A stretch of DNA of 64,000 nucleotides, taken from NCBI RefSeq assembly GCF_029871245.1, contig NZ_SSON01000050.1:1-64000 (forward strand), given 5' to 3'. The position numbers and the translations under genes are program-made. The notes beneath the pieces are model-generated. The model was not told the DNA's origin. It did not search any database and saw nothing but the letters and a program-made list of their open reading frames with translations. Position 1 is the first letter of the stretch. Each line of letters opens with the position of its first letter. Positions 9,112-17,783 of this stretch are shown here, in pieces. Source of the stretch: Pseudomonas sp. BN102. GTDB taxonomy: Bacteria; Pseudomonadota; Gammaproteobacteria; Pseudomonadales; Pseudomonadaceae.

Positions 9112-9215
9112 CAACTCACCACCTCGATCGTCCACAAGCCCGCCCCGCGCAGTCGCAACGGCGTACGCGGAATCAGGGCCGATGTCCGGATTCTCGGTGC
9201 TGGAGAGAATCGAGG

Positions 9216-9255
9216 TTTTTTTGTCTGTGCCAGACGTGTTGGCAGGGCTGCCAGA
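9216..9255 (-). promoter_or_regulatory. Putative AraC/FeaR operator upstream of the cytochrome c gene
   Basis: On the minus strand two direct copies of TCTGGCA start 21 bp apart (plus-strand 9249-9255 and 9228-9234). The copy nearer the gene continues CAGAC followed by seven A residues, so it matches the TGNCA-N8-AAA pattern I recall for E. coli FeaR sites. Direct repeats two helical turns apart are typical for AraC-family activators. The site is about 105-145 bp before the start codon. Confidence 0.45.
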
Positions 9256-9282
9256 CAAAGCGGCATGGGGGCGAAGAACACC

Positions 9283-9410
9283 TGTAGGGGCGAATTCATT
9301 CGCCAAGCAGGACGCAGTCCTGCCGTAGGTTGGTGCAGAGCGAAGCGAAGCCCAACGTGGCGGCGTTCGAATCCGCGCGTTGGGCTTCGTGGCCTCAGCC
9401 AAAACCTACG
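9283..9410. repeat. Two adjacent intergenic repeats
   Basis: A copy of the GGGGCGAATTCATTCGCC family (about 9287-9305) is followed by a long inverted repeat from CGTAGGTTGG (9324) to AACCTACG (9410), with inner arms GCGAAGCCCAAC and GTTGGGCTTCG. The second family recurs at 32466-32555 and, degraded, at 52402. Both fill the gap between the FeaR-like gene and the cytochrome c gene. Confidence 0.8.
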
Positions 9411-9450
9411 AAGGTTCGCGCCCGTCAGGGTTTCCCTGGAGGGGCGAGCC

Positions 9451-10371
9451 TCAGCCCTTGCCGTACTGCCTGCGGTACTCGCTGGGTGATACGCCGAAGC
9501 GGCCCTTGAAGGCGGTGGAGAAGTAGCTGGAATCGGTGAAGCCCCAGGCATAGCCCAGGGCCGAGAGCTTCTGCTCGGCGGTGGCGTGGCGCAGGCTTTC
9601 GGCGCAGAAGTCGAGGCGGCGGTTCTTGATGTACTGGGCCACCACCAGGCCCTTCCTGGCGAACATGCGGTACAGGCCGCGCACCGATACCCCCACTTCA
9701 CGGGCGATGGTCTCGGGGCAGAGCTCCTCGGCGCAGATGTTCTCGTCGATAAAGCGCAGGGTCTTGCGGAACATGCGTTCGTGCACATCCTGCTCAGCCT
9801 CGGCGGCGCTGATGGCCGGACGCAGCAGGCTGACCACCGCCTCCAGCGTGGCTTCGCTTTCCGGCAGGCTGAGGCTGTCCTGGCGGGTGGATTCGAGGAT
9901 CAGCCGGTTGGCCAGCATCGCGACCGGCGAGCTGGCCGGGATGCGCTGGGCACAGCGTACGCCGGAGAAGCGCAGGCGCTGCTCCACCATATGGCGCGGC
10001 AGGATCAGCGACAGCTGGCAGGAATTCTCGCGGTAGACGAAGTCGCTGGGCTGGGTGGAGTCGATCAGGGTGATGTCGCCGGGCCCCATCTCGATGCTGT
10101 TGCCGCCCTGCTCCATGCCCGAATGACCATTGAGCTGGAGTGCCAGGTAGAAGTGCTTGCCGTCGCTCTGCGCCACCTCCTTCTGAGTGCGGAACAGACG
10201 CGCCTGGGCCACGTCCACGAAGCTCAGCTTGATGGCGCCGGCCTTGTATTCGCGGATGGCTCCGGAGAACTCCGAGCCCAGCAGCTTGGCGCCGAAGCGC
10301 CCGCAGACCTGGTTGATACCTTGCAGCCACTCGTCGAAGTGGTCTGCCCTCAGTGCTTGTGCAGTCGTCAT
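9451..10371 (-). CDS. feaR: FeaR-like AraC-family transcriptional activator
   Basis: A 306-residue regulator. Residues 1 to about 190 form the AraC-binding-like (cupin) domain, and residues 200-300 the two-helix-turn-helix AraC domain, ending with the family signature GFTDSSYFSTAFKGRFGVSP. The N-terminal domain and length are of the FeaR type, the activator of phenylethylamine catabolism in E. coli. It lies on the same strand just upstream of the cytochrome c-phenylacetaldehyde dehydrogenase pair, where direct repeats resembling FeaR sites are seen. The inducer is expected to be the aromatic aldehyde, by analogy only. Confidence 0.82.
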   Translation of the reverse strand: MTTAQALRADHFDEWLQGINQVCGRFGAKLLGSEFSGAIREYKAGAIKLSFVDVAQARLFRTQKEVAQSDGKHFYLALQLNGHSGMEQGGNSIEMGPGDITLIDSTQPSDFVYRENSCQLSLILPRHMVEQRLRFSGVRCAQRIPASSPVAMLANRLILESTRQDSLSLPESEATLEAVVSLLRPAISAAEAEQDVHERMFRKTLRFIDENICAEELCPETIAREVGVSVRGLYRMFARKGLVVAQYIKNRRLDFCAESLRHATAEQKLSALGYAWGFTDSSYFSTAFKGRFGVSPSEYRRQYGKG

Positions 10372-10478
10372 GGCTTTCTCAGCCTCACGCTAGGCATTGT
10401 TCTTGTCGTTATCCGGCCTGACGTCGTGGCAGGCCGGGTTTACCTCGTCCGTGATGAGTCGCCGAAAAAGCGGCGTGG

Positions 10479-11408
10479 CTACTTCAACCCACCGAAACGC
10501 TGATAAAAGCTCTCGCCGGCATCCGGCAACGGACCATCCGCGGTTTCCAACGCCGCGTTCAGCCATTCCTCTGCCTTGGCAAAGATGAGTCGGTAGATAT
10601 TGCGGCACAACTGGCGCGCCGCGCGGCCTTCCCAATCTCCCGGCAGCAGTTCGTCGGGGAGTTGCGGGTCGCGCAGCAGCAATTTGCGGTATTCGTGGAT
10701 GAGCAAGGTCCGGGCCAGGAAGCAATCGGCCGGTTGCAGGCTCTCCTGCTCGCGCAGCGCCTGCCAGAGCGGACGGAACAGCTGGATGAACTCGCTGTAG
10801 TGGGTACCCAGTTCATCGATGTTCCAGCTCTCGCGAACCTGCATGCGCAGGGCCTTGGAGGCGAGCACGTCCTGGGAACGGGTCTCGAACAGGATGCTGT
10901 CCTCCAGGGCGTCCAGCTCCTGCAGGGTGGCGCTCAGGTCCACCCGGTCGCAGCGCGGATTGGCCAGCACGGTGGGCGAGATTGCGCCAAAACCTTGCCA
11001 TTCCAGTTCCTCGCGCACCTGTTTGCGCTTGTCCTGGGGCAGCTGCGAGAGCACCACCAGGGACCAGGCGCCGTCCCAGGCCGGTACATTGGAGCTGTAG
11101 ACCCGCTTGAACGCCTTCTCGAAACGCCGCCGGCCGGCGCCGGTCAAGCTGTAGTAGCTGCGCCGGCCGACCTTTTCCGCACTCAGCCAACCTTCCTTGG
11201 TGAGGCGGAAGATGGAGGTGCGGATCAACCGCTCATTGATGCCCATGGGTTCCAGCAGCTGGATCAGGCTGCCCAGCCAGACAGTACCGCCGTGGGGTTC
11301 GATGGCATCGCCATAGAGGGTGATGATGAGCGAACTGGCGCGGATCGGCGTCTGCTGCTGGAAGCGGGTGACGAGTTGGTCCAAGGGCACGAGCGAAGTC
11401 ATGGGCAT
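10479..11408 (-). CDS. paaX: Phenylacetic acid degradation operon repressor PaaX
   Basis: A 309-residue protein matching PaaX over its full length. It has an N-terminal winged helix of the GntR-like PaaX type (INERLIRTSIFRLTKEGWL near residues 75-95), a central dimerisation domain (SLVVLSQLP) and a C-terminal PaaX_C domain with the HEYRKLLLRDPQLP segment. PaaX represses the paa genes and is released by phenylacetyl-CoA, the product of PaaK. It is the last gene of a minus-strand paaN-paaY-paaX series. The start could be 11408 or the ATG two codons inside; neither has a clear ribosome site. Confidence 0.95.
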   Translation of the reverse strand: MPMTSLVPLDQLVTRFQQQTPIRASSLIITLYGDAIEPHGGTVWLGSLIQLLEPMGINERLIRTSIFRLTKEGWLSAEKVGRRSYYSLTGAGRRRFEKAFKRVYSSNVPAWDGAWSLVVLSQLPQDKRKQVREELEWQGFGAISPTVLANPRCDRVDLSATLQELDALEDSILFETRSQDVLASKALRMQVRESWNIDELGTHYSEFIQLFRPLWQALREQESLQPADCFLARTLLIHEYRKLLLRDPQLPDELLPGDWEGRAARQLCRNIYRLIFAKAEEWLNAALETADGPLPDAGESFYQRFGGLK

Positions 11409-11493
11409 ACTGGAAACGGAAAAGATGCCGAATATACCCGCAGGCTCCTCGGCATGACCATTGGGGAAAGCCCCGGGTGTGCGAAGACCGCCC

Positions 11494-12093
11494 TCATTGC
11501 GACGAAGTACCCTTCGGACGCAGGCCGCGGTCGGCTATACGTGGCCGGTCGGATTCCACCTCCGCCAGCGGCTCGCACGCCACCAGGCTCTCCAGGCAGC
11601 GCTGGGCCAATACCTGGTACTCGCGGGTGCCGGCCTGCTTCCAGGCCACTTCCTCGTCGCTCAGGCGGCGCTTGGCCTGCGCCGGGGCCCCCATCACCAG
11701 CGATTGTTCCTCGCAGCTGAAACCGGCCTTGACGAAGGCGGTGGCGGAAACGAAGGAGCGCGCACCGATGCGCGCGCCGTCCATCACCACCGCGTTCATG
11801 CCTACCAGCGCGTCTTCGCCGATTCGGCAGCCGTGCAGGACGGCACCGTGGCCGATATGACCATTGCGTTCGACCACCGTGTCGCTCTCTGGGAATCCAT
11901 GCATCACGCAGGTGTCCTGGATGTTGGCGCCCTCCTCCAGGACGATCCGGCCGAAATCGCCGCGCAGGCTGGCCAGCGGGCCGACATAGCAGCCCGGACC
12001 GATGATCACGTCGCCGATCAGCACGGCGGTCGGGTGCACGTAGGCGGTGGGATGGACCACCGGGGTCAGGCCATCGAGGCTGTAGCAGGTCAT
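11494..12093 (-). CDS. paaY: Thioesterase PaaY (left-handed beta-helix, gamma-carbonic-anhydrase fold)
   Basis: A 199-residue protein made largely of hexapeptide repeats ([20 protein letters not shown] and following). The metal-binding His residues of the fold sit in the MHGFPE and [12 protein letters not shown] segments. PaaY proteins are trimeric hydrolases that act as thioesterases on dead-end CoA thioesters arising from the unstable ring-opened phenylacetyl-CoA intermediates, a proofreading role beside PaaI. It lies 26 bases after paaN and 85 bases before paaX on the same strand. The length is that of the family. Confidence 0.93.
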   Translation of the reverse strand: MTCYSLDGLTPVVHPTAYVHPTAVLIGDVIIGPGCYVGPLASLRGDFGRIVLEEGANIQDTCVMHGFPESDTVVERNGHIGHGAVLHGCRIGEDALVGMNAVVMDGARIGARSFVSATAFVKAGFSCEEQSLVMGAPAQAKRRLSDEEVAWKQAGTREYQVLAQRCLESLVACEPLAEVESDRPRIADRGLRPKGTSSQ

Positions 12094-12119
12094 CGCGGAT
12101 TCCTTCTTCTTATAGGGGC

Positions 12120-13802
12120 TTATGCGCCGTGTCGGCGGCTCTGCACGGTGACGAAGCGACGAGCGACGAAGGCACCATCGGTGATGGAGGCATTGGCCGC
12201 CGGGTTGCCGCCGCTGGCGTGGAAGTCGCTGAAGGCGGCGGACTGGTTGACGAAGACGCCACCGTCGAAGTTGATCGACAGGGCCACGGCTGCATCAAAG
12301 GACAGCCGCTCGGCGCGGTCCAGCACGCTGTCGTCGGTGGAGTACACGCCCAGGGTCAGGGCGCCCTTATCGGCAATCACCTCACCGGCCAGACGCAGGC
12401 TGTGCTCGGTGTCGTCGGTGGCAATGACGAAGGCAATGGGGCCGAAGCGCTCCTCGGAATAGGCGTCCCGATCGGCTGCATCCACCTTCAGCAGTAGCGG
12501 CGTGTGGATGCGCGCACCGGGGAACTGCGGATGCTCGCGGGCCTCGCTGTCCAGCAGCACCTCACCCAGCTGGCGACAGGCCTGGATACGCTGGGCGGTG
12601 GCCTCGGACTGGATGGCACCGATCACCGCGCAGGCGCGCTCGTTATCGGCGAGGAAGCTACGGATCGCGCCGGCCAGCGCCTGGGCGACATCGTCGAAGC
12701 TCATCTGCTCGTCGCCGTTGCGGATGCCCCCGCGCGGCACATAGATAGCTTGGGTAGTGGTGCACATCTGCCCGGAATAGAGGCTGAGGGAGAACGCCAG
12801 GTTGCGCGCCACGGCCTTGAGGTCGCGCACGCTGTCGATGATGACGCTATTGATGCCGGCCTTCTCGGTGAAGACCTGCGCCTGGCGGGCGTTGTCCTCC
12901 AGCCAATTGCCGAAGGCGGTGGAACCGGTGAAGTCCACCAGCTTCACCCGCGGGTCCAGGGCCAGGCGCTGGCTGACCGGGGCGTCAGGACTGTCCACCA
13001 CCAGGCTCACCAGCGCCGGATCGAAACCGAGTTCGGCCAGGACCTCCTGGGCGACCTTGACGCTCATGGCCACCGGCAGGATCGCGCCCGGATGCGCCTT
13101 GACCAGTACCGGGTTGCCGGTGGCCAGGCTGGCGAACAGGCCGGGATAGGTGTTCCAGGTGGGGAAGGTGGAGCAGGCGATCACCAGCGACAGGCCGCGC
13201 GGGACGATGTGCCAGCGCTTGTCCAGCACCAGCGGGTCCTGCTTGCCCTGGGGTTTGCTCCAGCGCGCCACTTCCGGCACCTCGTTCATGGCGCGCCAGG
13301 CATAGGCCAGTACTTCCAGACCCCGGTCCTGGGCATGGGGGCCACCAGCCTGGAACGCCATCATGTAGGCCTGGCCGCTGGTGTGCATCACCGCATGGGC
13401 CAGGGTCGGGCTGAGGGCGTTGAGACGCTGGAGGATTTCCAGGCAGGCGCCGACCCGCGCCTTGGGGCCAGCGTCGCGCCAGGCCGGCAACGCCGCCTGC
13501 AGGCGCGACAGCAGTTGATCCGCATCGTACTGGTCATAGCTCACATTCAGGTCGAAGCCGTAGGGCGAGCGCTCGGCGCCGGCGCGGCCCACCGGCTGCG
13601 GGCCGGCCAGGACGAAATGCTGGCCGAGCAGCGCCTCGAAGGCCGCCTGGGCGCCCTTCACCGCCTCTTCCGGGTACTGCTTGAGGCTTTCCGGGAAGGG
13701 CGACCAGTAGCCGCGCTCGCTGATCGCCTGAACGGCGCGCTCGAGGGTGCCACGGTGGTGCTCGAACAGTTCGAGGGCGGCAGCACGGGCGGTGGTCGAC
13801 AT
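12120..13802 (-). CDS. paaN: PaaN-type aldehyde dehydrogenase (single-domain form, no MaoC domain)
   Basis: A 560-residue aldehyde dehydrogenase superfamily protein of the PaaN type found in many Pseudomonas paa clusters. The candidate nucleophile is Cys in [11 protein letters not shown] and the general base Glu in [13 protein letters not shown] and STAFGNW segments are family-typical. Unlike PaaZ (also in this window) it has no hydratase domain. GAGGAG lies just before the ATG at 13802; a longer in-frame start is not needed. It leads the minus-strand paaN-paaY-paaX group and is divergent from paaF. Its reaction is not well established; it may handle ring-opened semialdehydes that escape PaaZ. 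Confidence 0.88.
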   Translation of the reverse strand: MSTTARAAALELFEHHRGTLERAVQAISERGYWSPFPESLKQYPEEAVKGAQAAFEALLGQHFVLAGPQPVGRAGAERSPYGFDLNVSYDQYDADQLLSRLQAALPAWRDAGPKARVGACLEILQRLNALSPTLAHAVMHTSGQAYMMAFQAGGPHAQDRGLEVLAYAWRAMNEVPEVARWSKPQGKQDPLVLDKRWHIVPRGLSLVIACSTFPTWNTYPGLFASLATGNPVLVKAHPGAILPVAMSVKVAQEVLAELGFDPALVSLVVDSPDAPVSQRLALDPRVKLVDFTGSTAFGNWLEDNARQAQVFTEKAGINSVIIDSVRDLKAVARNLAFSLSLYSGQMCTTTQAIYVPRGGIRNGDEQMSFDDVAQALAGAIRSFLADNERACAVIGAIQSEATAQRIQACRQLGEVLLDSEAREHPQFPGARIHTPLLLKVDAADRDAYSEERFGPIAFVIATDDTEHSLRLAGEVIADKGALTLGVYSTDDSVLDRAERLSFDAAVALSINFDGGVFVNQSAAFSDFHASGGNPAANASITDGAFVARRFVTVQSRRHGA

Positions 13803-13868
13803 GGGGAAACTCCTCAACAAGGCGGATGGGGCCACAAGATGGCACAAAGCGATTCGCTCGATGATGGA

Positions 13869-13916
13869 TTTTGTATCACATCAATCTGAAACATAAAAGC
13901 TCAGGCAGCTGTATCA
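13869..13916. promoter_or_regulatory. TGTATCA repeats upstream of paaN, possible PaaX site
   Basis: TTTTGTATCA at 13869-13878 and TGTATCA at 13910-13916 lie in the 407-bp divergent region between paaN and paaF. The same TTTTGTATC core recurs in the paaF promoter (14073) and twice, inverted, before paaA (23069 and 23112). Sharing among three paa promoters suggests a common operator, most simply for PaaX. Confidence 0.45.
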
Positions 13917-14069
13917 GATGACGACCGGTCATCGGCGAACTTTTCAGGCCATCCAAAGGCACGCAAACCCATAAAACACAGGCAGCGCGCGCCACCGGCG
14001 AATACCAGCAACCTGCCCTAAGGTAGTAAAGGCGCCACACTTTAGACACATAAATAATATGTTCAGTTA

Positions 14070-14097
14070 TTGTTTTGTATCGCTTTATGGATATACT
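14070..14097 (+). promoter_or_regulatory. Putative paaF promoter with embedded PaaX-like site
   Basis: TTGTTT at 14070-14075 and TATACT at 14092-14097 are separated by 16 bp and would make a sigma-70 promoter about 110 bp before paaF. The spacer begins inside TTTTGTATC (14073-14081), so a protein bound there would block RNA polymerase. The surrounding 60 bp are markedly AT-rich against a GC-rich background. Confidence 0.5.
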
Positions 14098-14209
14098 CCA
14101 GCCAAAGTCGCCCCGGCCATTGCGTCAGGGGGACACAGGAAGGGGCCCACCCCGAACCCACTAATAAGAGTGGCCATCGAGGCCGCGCGCGCACCTGAGG
14201 ACAGTCGAC

Positions 14210-14983
14210 ATGCCTCGTACCCTTGCCGTCCTGCCGCCCGAGCAGGGTGTCCGCCTGATCACCCTGCAGCGTCCGGAGGCGCTCAATGCCCTCAATACCG
14301 AACTGCTGGGCGAGCTGGCCGCCGAACTAGACGCCGCCGAGCAGGACGCCGAGACCCGCGTCGTGGTCATCACCGGCAGCCGCAAGGCCTTCGCCGCCGG
14401 CGCGGATATCAAGGAAATGGCCGAGCGCGACCTGGTGGGCATCCTCAATGACCCGCGCCTGGCCCACTGGCAGCGCATCACCCGCTTCGGCAAACCGCTG
14501 ATCGCTGCCATCAATGGCTTCTGCCTGGGCGGCGGCTGCGAACTGGCCATGCACGCCGACATCCTCATCGCTGGCGAAGACGCCCGCTTCGGCCAGCCGG
14601 AAATAAACCTCGGGATCATGCCCGGCGCTGGCGGCACCCAGCGCCTGCTGCGCGCCGTGGGCAAGTCCCTGGCCATGCAGATGGTGCTTACCGGCGAAGC
14701 CATCGGCGCCCGCCATGCCCTGCGCGCCGGTCTGGTCAGCGAAGTGACCCAGCCCGAGTTCACCGTCGAGCGCGCCATCGCCATCGCCCGCGTCATCGCG
14801 CAAAAGGCGCCGCTGGCCGTGCGCCTGGCCAAGGAAGCGCTGCTCAAGGCCGAGGACACCGACCTCGCCAGCGGGCTGCGCTTCGAGCGCCACGCTTTCA
14901 CCCTGCTGGCCGGCACCCGCGACCGCGCGGAAGGCATCCAGGCCTTCCAGGAAAAGCGCCGCCCCGAATTCACCGGCCAGTAA
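14210..14983 (+). CDS. paaF: 2,3-dehydroadipyl-CoA hydratase PaaF
   Basis: A 257-residue crotonase-family enzyme. It shows the CoA-binding and oxyanion-hole segment AFAAGADIKEM, the second oxyanion motif GFCLGGGCELAMHAD, and catalytic Glu residues in QPEINLG and its neighbourhood, as in classical enoyl-CoA hydratases. It hydrates 2,3-dehydroadipyl-CoA in the beta-oxidation part of phenylacetate breakdown. GAGGA precedes the ATG. It is the first gene of paaFGHIJK, all on the plus strand with short or negative spacing. Confidence 0.92.
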   Translation: MPRTLAVLPPEQGVRLITLQRPEALNALNTELLGELAAELDAAEQDAETRVVVITGSRKAFAAGADIKEMAERDLVGILNDPRLAHWQRITRFGKPLIAAINGFCLGGGCELAMHADILIAGEDARFGQPEINLGIMPGAGGTQRLLRAVGKSLAMQMVLTGEAIGARHALRAGLVSEVTQPEFTVERAIAIARVIAQKAPLAVRLAKEALLKAEDTDLASGLRFERHAFTLLAGTRDRAEGIQAFQEKRRPEFTGQ

Positions 14984-15026
14984 TCGCTGACCGCCCTCTT
15001 TCGACAGACCTGGAGCGCCTTTGCCC

Positions 15027-15818
15027 ATGAATTTCGAGCACATCCTGTTTTCCATCGAGGCTGGCGTCGCCACCCTCAGCCTCAACCGTCCGGAGCAGCT
15101 GAACAGCTTCAACGCCAAGATGCATGGTGAGGTCCGCGAAGCCCTCAAGCTGGTGCGGCAGAACCCCGAGGCGCGCGTGCTGCTGCTCACCGCCGAGGGC
15201 CGCGGCTTCTGCGCGGGCCAGGACCTGGGCGACCGCAATGTCGCCCCGGGCGCCGCCGCCCCGGATCTCGGCGAGTCCATCGAGAAGTTCTACAACCCGC
15301 TGATCCGCGCGCTGCGCGACCTGCCGCTGCCGGTAATCTGCGCAGTGAACGGCGTGGCCGCCGGTGCCGGCGCCAATATCCCGCTGGCCTGCGACCTGGT
15401 CCTGGCCGCCCGCTCCGCCAGCTTCATCCAGGCCTTCTGCAAGATCGGTCTGATCCCGGACTCAGGCGGCACCTGGACCCTCCCCCGCCTGGTCGGCATG
15501 GCCCGCGCCAAGGCCCTGACCCTGCTGGGTGACCGTCTGACCGCCGAACAGGCCGAGCAATGGGGTCTGATCTACCGCGTGGTGGATGATGCCGCCCTGC
15601 GCGAGGAGTCCCTGAAGCTCGCCCGCCACCTGGCCACCCAGCCCACCTACGGCCTGGCCCTGATCAAGCGCAGCCTCAACGCCAGCCTGAACAACAGCTT
15701 CGACGAGCAGCTGGATATGGAGCGCGACCTGCAGCGCCTGGCCGGGCGCAGCGAGGATTACCGCGAGGGCGTAAGCGCCTTCATGGAAAAGCGCACCCCA
15801 GCCTTCAAAGGACGCTGA
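15027..15818 (+). CDS. paaG: 1,2-epoxyphenylacetyl-CoA isomerase PaaG
   Basis: A 263-residue crotonase-family isomerase that turns ring-1,2-epoxyphenylacetyl-CoA into the oxepin form; PaaG also shifts the double bond of a later dehydrosuberyl-CoA intermediate. Visible motifs are GFCAGQDLGD, NGVAAGAGANIPLACD and IPDSGGTWTLPRL, the last with the catalytic Asp that replaces the hydratase Glu. GGAG at 15012 is 11 bases before the ATG at 15027; a TTG at 15021 is better spaced and would add two residues, so the start is slightly uncertain. It follows paaF by 43 bases. Confidence 0.93.
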   Translation: MNFEHILFSIEAGVATLSLNRPEQLNSFNAKMHGEVREALKLVRQNPEARVLLLTAEGRGFCAGQDLGDRNVAPGAAAPDLGESIEKFYNPLIRALRDLPLPVICAVNGVAAGAGANIPLACDLVLAARSASFIQAFCKIGLIPDSGGTWTLPRLVGMARAKALTLLGDRLTAEQAEQWGLIYRVVDDAALREESLKLARHLATQPTYGLALIKRSLNASLNNSFDEQLDMERDLQRLAGRSEDYREGVSAFMEKRTPAFKGR

Positions 15819-15822
15819 TCCC

Positions 15823-17337
15823 ATGCCCGCCCTGAATATTTGCGTCCCCGTTGCCGTGATCGGCGCCGGCGCCATGGGTGCCGGCATCGCCCAGGTGGCC
15901 GCCCAGGCAGGTCATCCGGTCAGGCTTTATGACAACCGCCCCGGCGCGGCCGCCCAGGCCATCGACGGTATCGACCGCCAGCTCGGCCGCGTGGTGGAGA
16001 AAGGCAAACTCTCCGCCGAAACCCGCGCCGCCATCGTCGCCCGCTTGCAACCGGCGGAGTCCATCGACGCCCTGGCCGACTCCGGCCTGGTGATCGAGGC
16101 CATCGTCGAGAACCTTGAGGTCAAGCGCGGCCTGCTGCGCCAGCTGGAAGCGCTGTGCGGTAAAGACTGCATCCTTGCCAGCAATACCTCGTCGCTGTCC
16201 ATTACCAGCCTGGCGGCCGGCCTCGAACATCCGGGCCGGGTGATCGGCATGCACTTCTTCAACCCGGCGCCGCTGATGGCCCTGGTGGAAATCGTCTCCG
16301 GTCTGGCCAGCGATCCCGCGCTCGCCCAGTGCCTCTACGAAACCGCGAAGGCCTGGGGCAAGCAGCCGGTGCACACGAAGTCCACGCCGGGCTTCATCGT
16401 CAACCGCGTGGCGCGCCCCTTCTATGCCGAAAGCCTGCGCCTGCTGCAGGAAGGCGCCGCCGACTGCGCCACCCTCGACGCGCTGATGCGTGACGCCGGC
16501 GGTTTCCGCATGGGCGCCTTCGAGCTCACCGACCTGATTGGCCATGACGTCAACTACGCCGTCACCTGCTCGGTGTTCGACGCCTACTACGGCGACTTCC
16601 GCTTCCAGCCCTCGCTGATCCAGAAGGAACTGGTGGACGCCGGCCGTCTGGGCCGCAAGACCGGTCGCGGCTTCTATGACTACGCCGAACGCGCCGAGCG
16701 CCCGCAGCCGGCCGAGCTGGCCGGTACCGCCGCCGTGGACGCCTGCGTGGTGGAAGGCAACCTCGGCGTGGCCGAACCCCTGGTGCAGCGCCTGGCGGAT
16801 GCCGGCGTGACGATCGTGCGCCGCGATGGCAACGGTCTGCTGCGCGTCGGTGACGCGGTGCTTTCCCTGTCCGACGGCCGCCTGGCCAGCCAGCGCGCCG
16901 GCGAAGACGGCCTCGCCAACCTCGTGCTGCTGGACCTCGCCCTCGACTACGCCAAGGCCACTCGCCTGGGCATCAGCTGGGCAGCGGGCACCGCCGAAGG
17001 CGCACTGGACCAGGCAGTGGCGCTGCTGCAACGCGCCGGCCTCAAGGTCAGCCCCCTGGCCGACATTCCCGGCCTCGCTGTGCTGCGTACCGTGGCCATG
17101 CTGGCCAACGAAGGCGCCGACGCGGTGCTGCAGGGTGTCGGCTCGGCCGGCGACATCGACCTCGCCATGCGCGCAGGCGTGAATTACCCGCAGGGCCCGC
17201 TGGCCTGGGCCGACGCCATTGGCCTGCCGGCCGTGTTGCGCACCCTGGAAAACCTCCAGGCCAGCTATGGCGAAGAGCGCTACCGCCCTTCCCTGCTGCT
17301 GCGCCGCCAGGTGGCCGAAGGGAGGAACTTCCGATGA
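15823..17337 (+). CDS. paaH: 3-hydroxyadipyl-CoA dehydrogenase PaaH
   Basis: A 504-residue NAD-dependent 3-hydroxyacyl-CoA dehydrogenase. The N-terminal Rossmann domain has VIGAGAMGAGIAQVAA, followed by the substrate region with NTSSLSIT, GMHFFNPAPLM and the catalytic His therein. A duplicated C-terminal domain gives the long PaaH form (LIGHDVNYAV, GRGFYDY, then a second copy near the end with GVNYPQGP). It oxidises 3-hydroxyadipyl-CoA to 3-oxoadipyl-CoA. It begins 4 bases after paaG and overlaps paaI by 4, indicating translational coupling. Confidence 0.94.
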   Translation: MPALNICVPVAVIGAGAMGAGIAQVAAQAGHPVRLYDNRPGAAAQAIDGIDRQLGRVVEKGKLSAETRAAIVARLQPAESIDALADSGLVIEAIVENLEVKRGLLRQLEALCGKDCILASNTSSLSITSLAAGLEHPGRVIGMHFFNPAPLMALVEIVSGLASDPALAQCLYETAKAWGKQPVHTKSTPGFIVNRVARPFYAESLRLLQEGAADCATLDALMRDAGGFRMGAFELTDLIGHDVNYAVTCSVFDAYYGDFRFQPSLIQKELVDAGRLGRKTGRGFYDYAERAERPQPAELAGTAAVDACVVEGNLGVAEPLVQRLADAGVTIVRRDGNGLLRVGDAVLSLSDGRLASQRAGEDGLANLVLLDLALDYAKATRLGISWAAGTAEGALDQAVALLQRAGLKVSPLADIPGLAVLRTVAMLANEGADAVLQGVGSAGDIDLAMRAGVNYPQGPLAWADAIGLPAVLRTLENLQASYGEERYRPSLLLRRQVAEGRNFR

Positions 17338-17783
17338 CCAACCACGAAGCCCTTTCCCTCGCCGAAGCCTGCGGCAGCGCCCTGTTCGAGCGCGACGCCG
17401 CCAGCCAGGCCATGGGCATGCGCCTGCTCTCCGTGGCACCGGGGCAGGCCCGGGTCGGCATGACCGTGCGTTCGGACATGGTCCAGGGCCACGGCACCTG
17501 CCACGGCGGCTACCTGTTCGCCCTGGCGGACTCCGCCTTTGCCTTCGCCTGTAACAGCTACAACGAGGCCACCGTGGCCATCGGCTGCAGCATCGACTAC
17601 GTGGCGCCAGCGCGCCTGGGTGACACCCTCACCGCCCAGGCCACCGAGCAGAGCCGCAGCGGCCGCACCGGCAACTACGACGTGCGCATCGAGAACCAGA
17701 ACGGGCAACTGATCGCCCTCTTCCACGGCAAGTCCTACAAAGTGCGCGGCCCGGTACTCGCGCAGGAGAACCCTGATGAATGA
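17334..17783 (+). CDS. paaI: Hydroxyphenylacetyl-CoA thioesterase PaaI
   Basis: A 149-residue hotdog-fold thioesterase. The catalytic region [20 protein letters not shown] carries the conserved Gly and Asp of PaaI/4HBT hydrolases. PaaI releases CoA from hydroxyphenylacetyl-CoAs and related dead-end products, and so protects the CoA pool when epoxidation goes wrong. Its ATG overlaps the paaH stop (ATGA) and its end overlaps paaJ by 8 bases, so it is firmly inside the operon. Confidence 0.93.
   Translation: MTNHEALSLAEACGSALFERDAASQAMGMRLLSVAPGQARVGMTVRSDMVQGHGTCHGGYLFALADSAFAFACNSYNEATVAIGCSIDYVAPARLGDTLTAQATEQSRSGRTGNYDVRIENQNGQLIALFHGKSYKVRGPVLAQENPDE

Noticed and set aside
10413-10438. A GC-rich inverted repeat CCGGCCTG/CAGGCCGG between paaX and the FeaR-like gene as a terminator
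   Set aside because: Neither strand has a T run after the stem; it may be an operator or nothing.
15805-17439. A 544-codon minus-strand frame opposite paaH
   Set aside because: PaaH motifs are on the plus strand; the antisense frame is a mirror product of high third-position GC.
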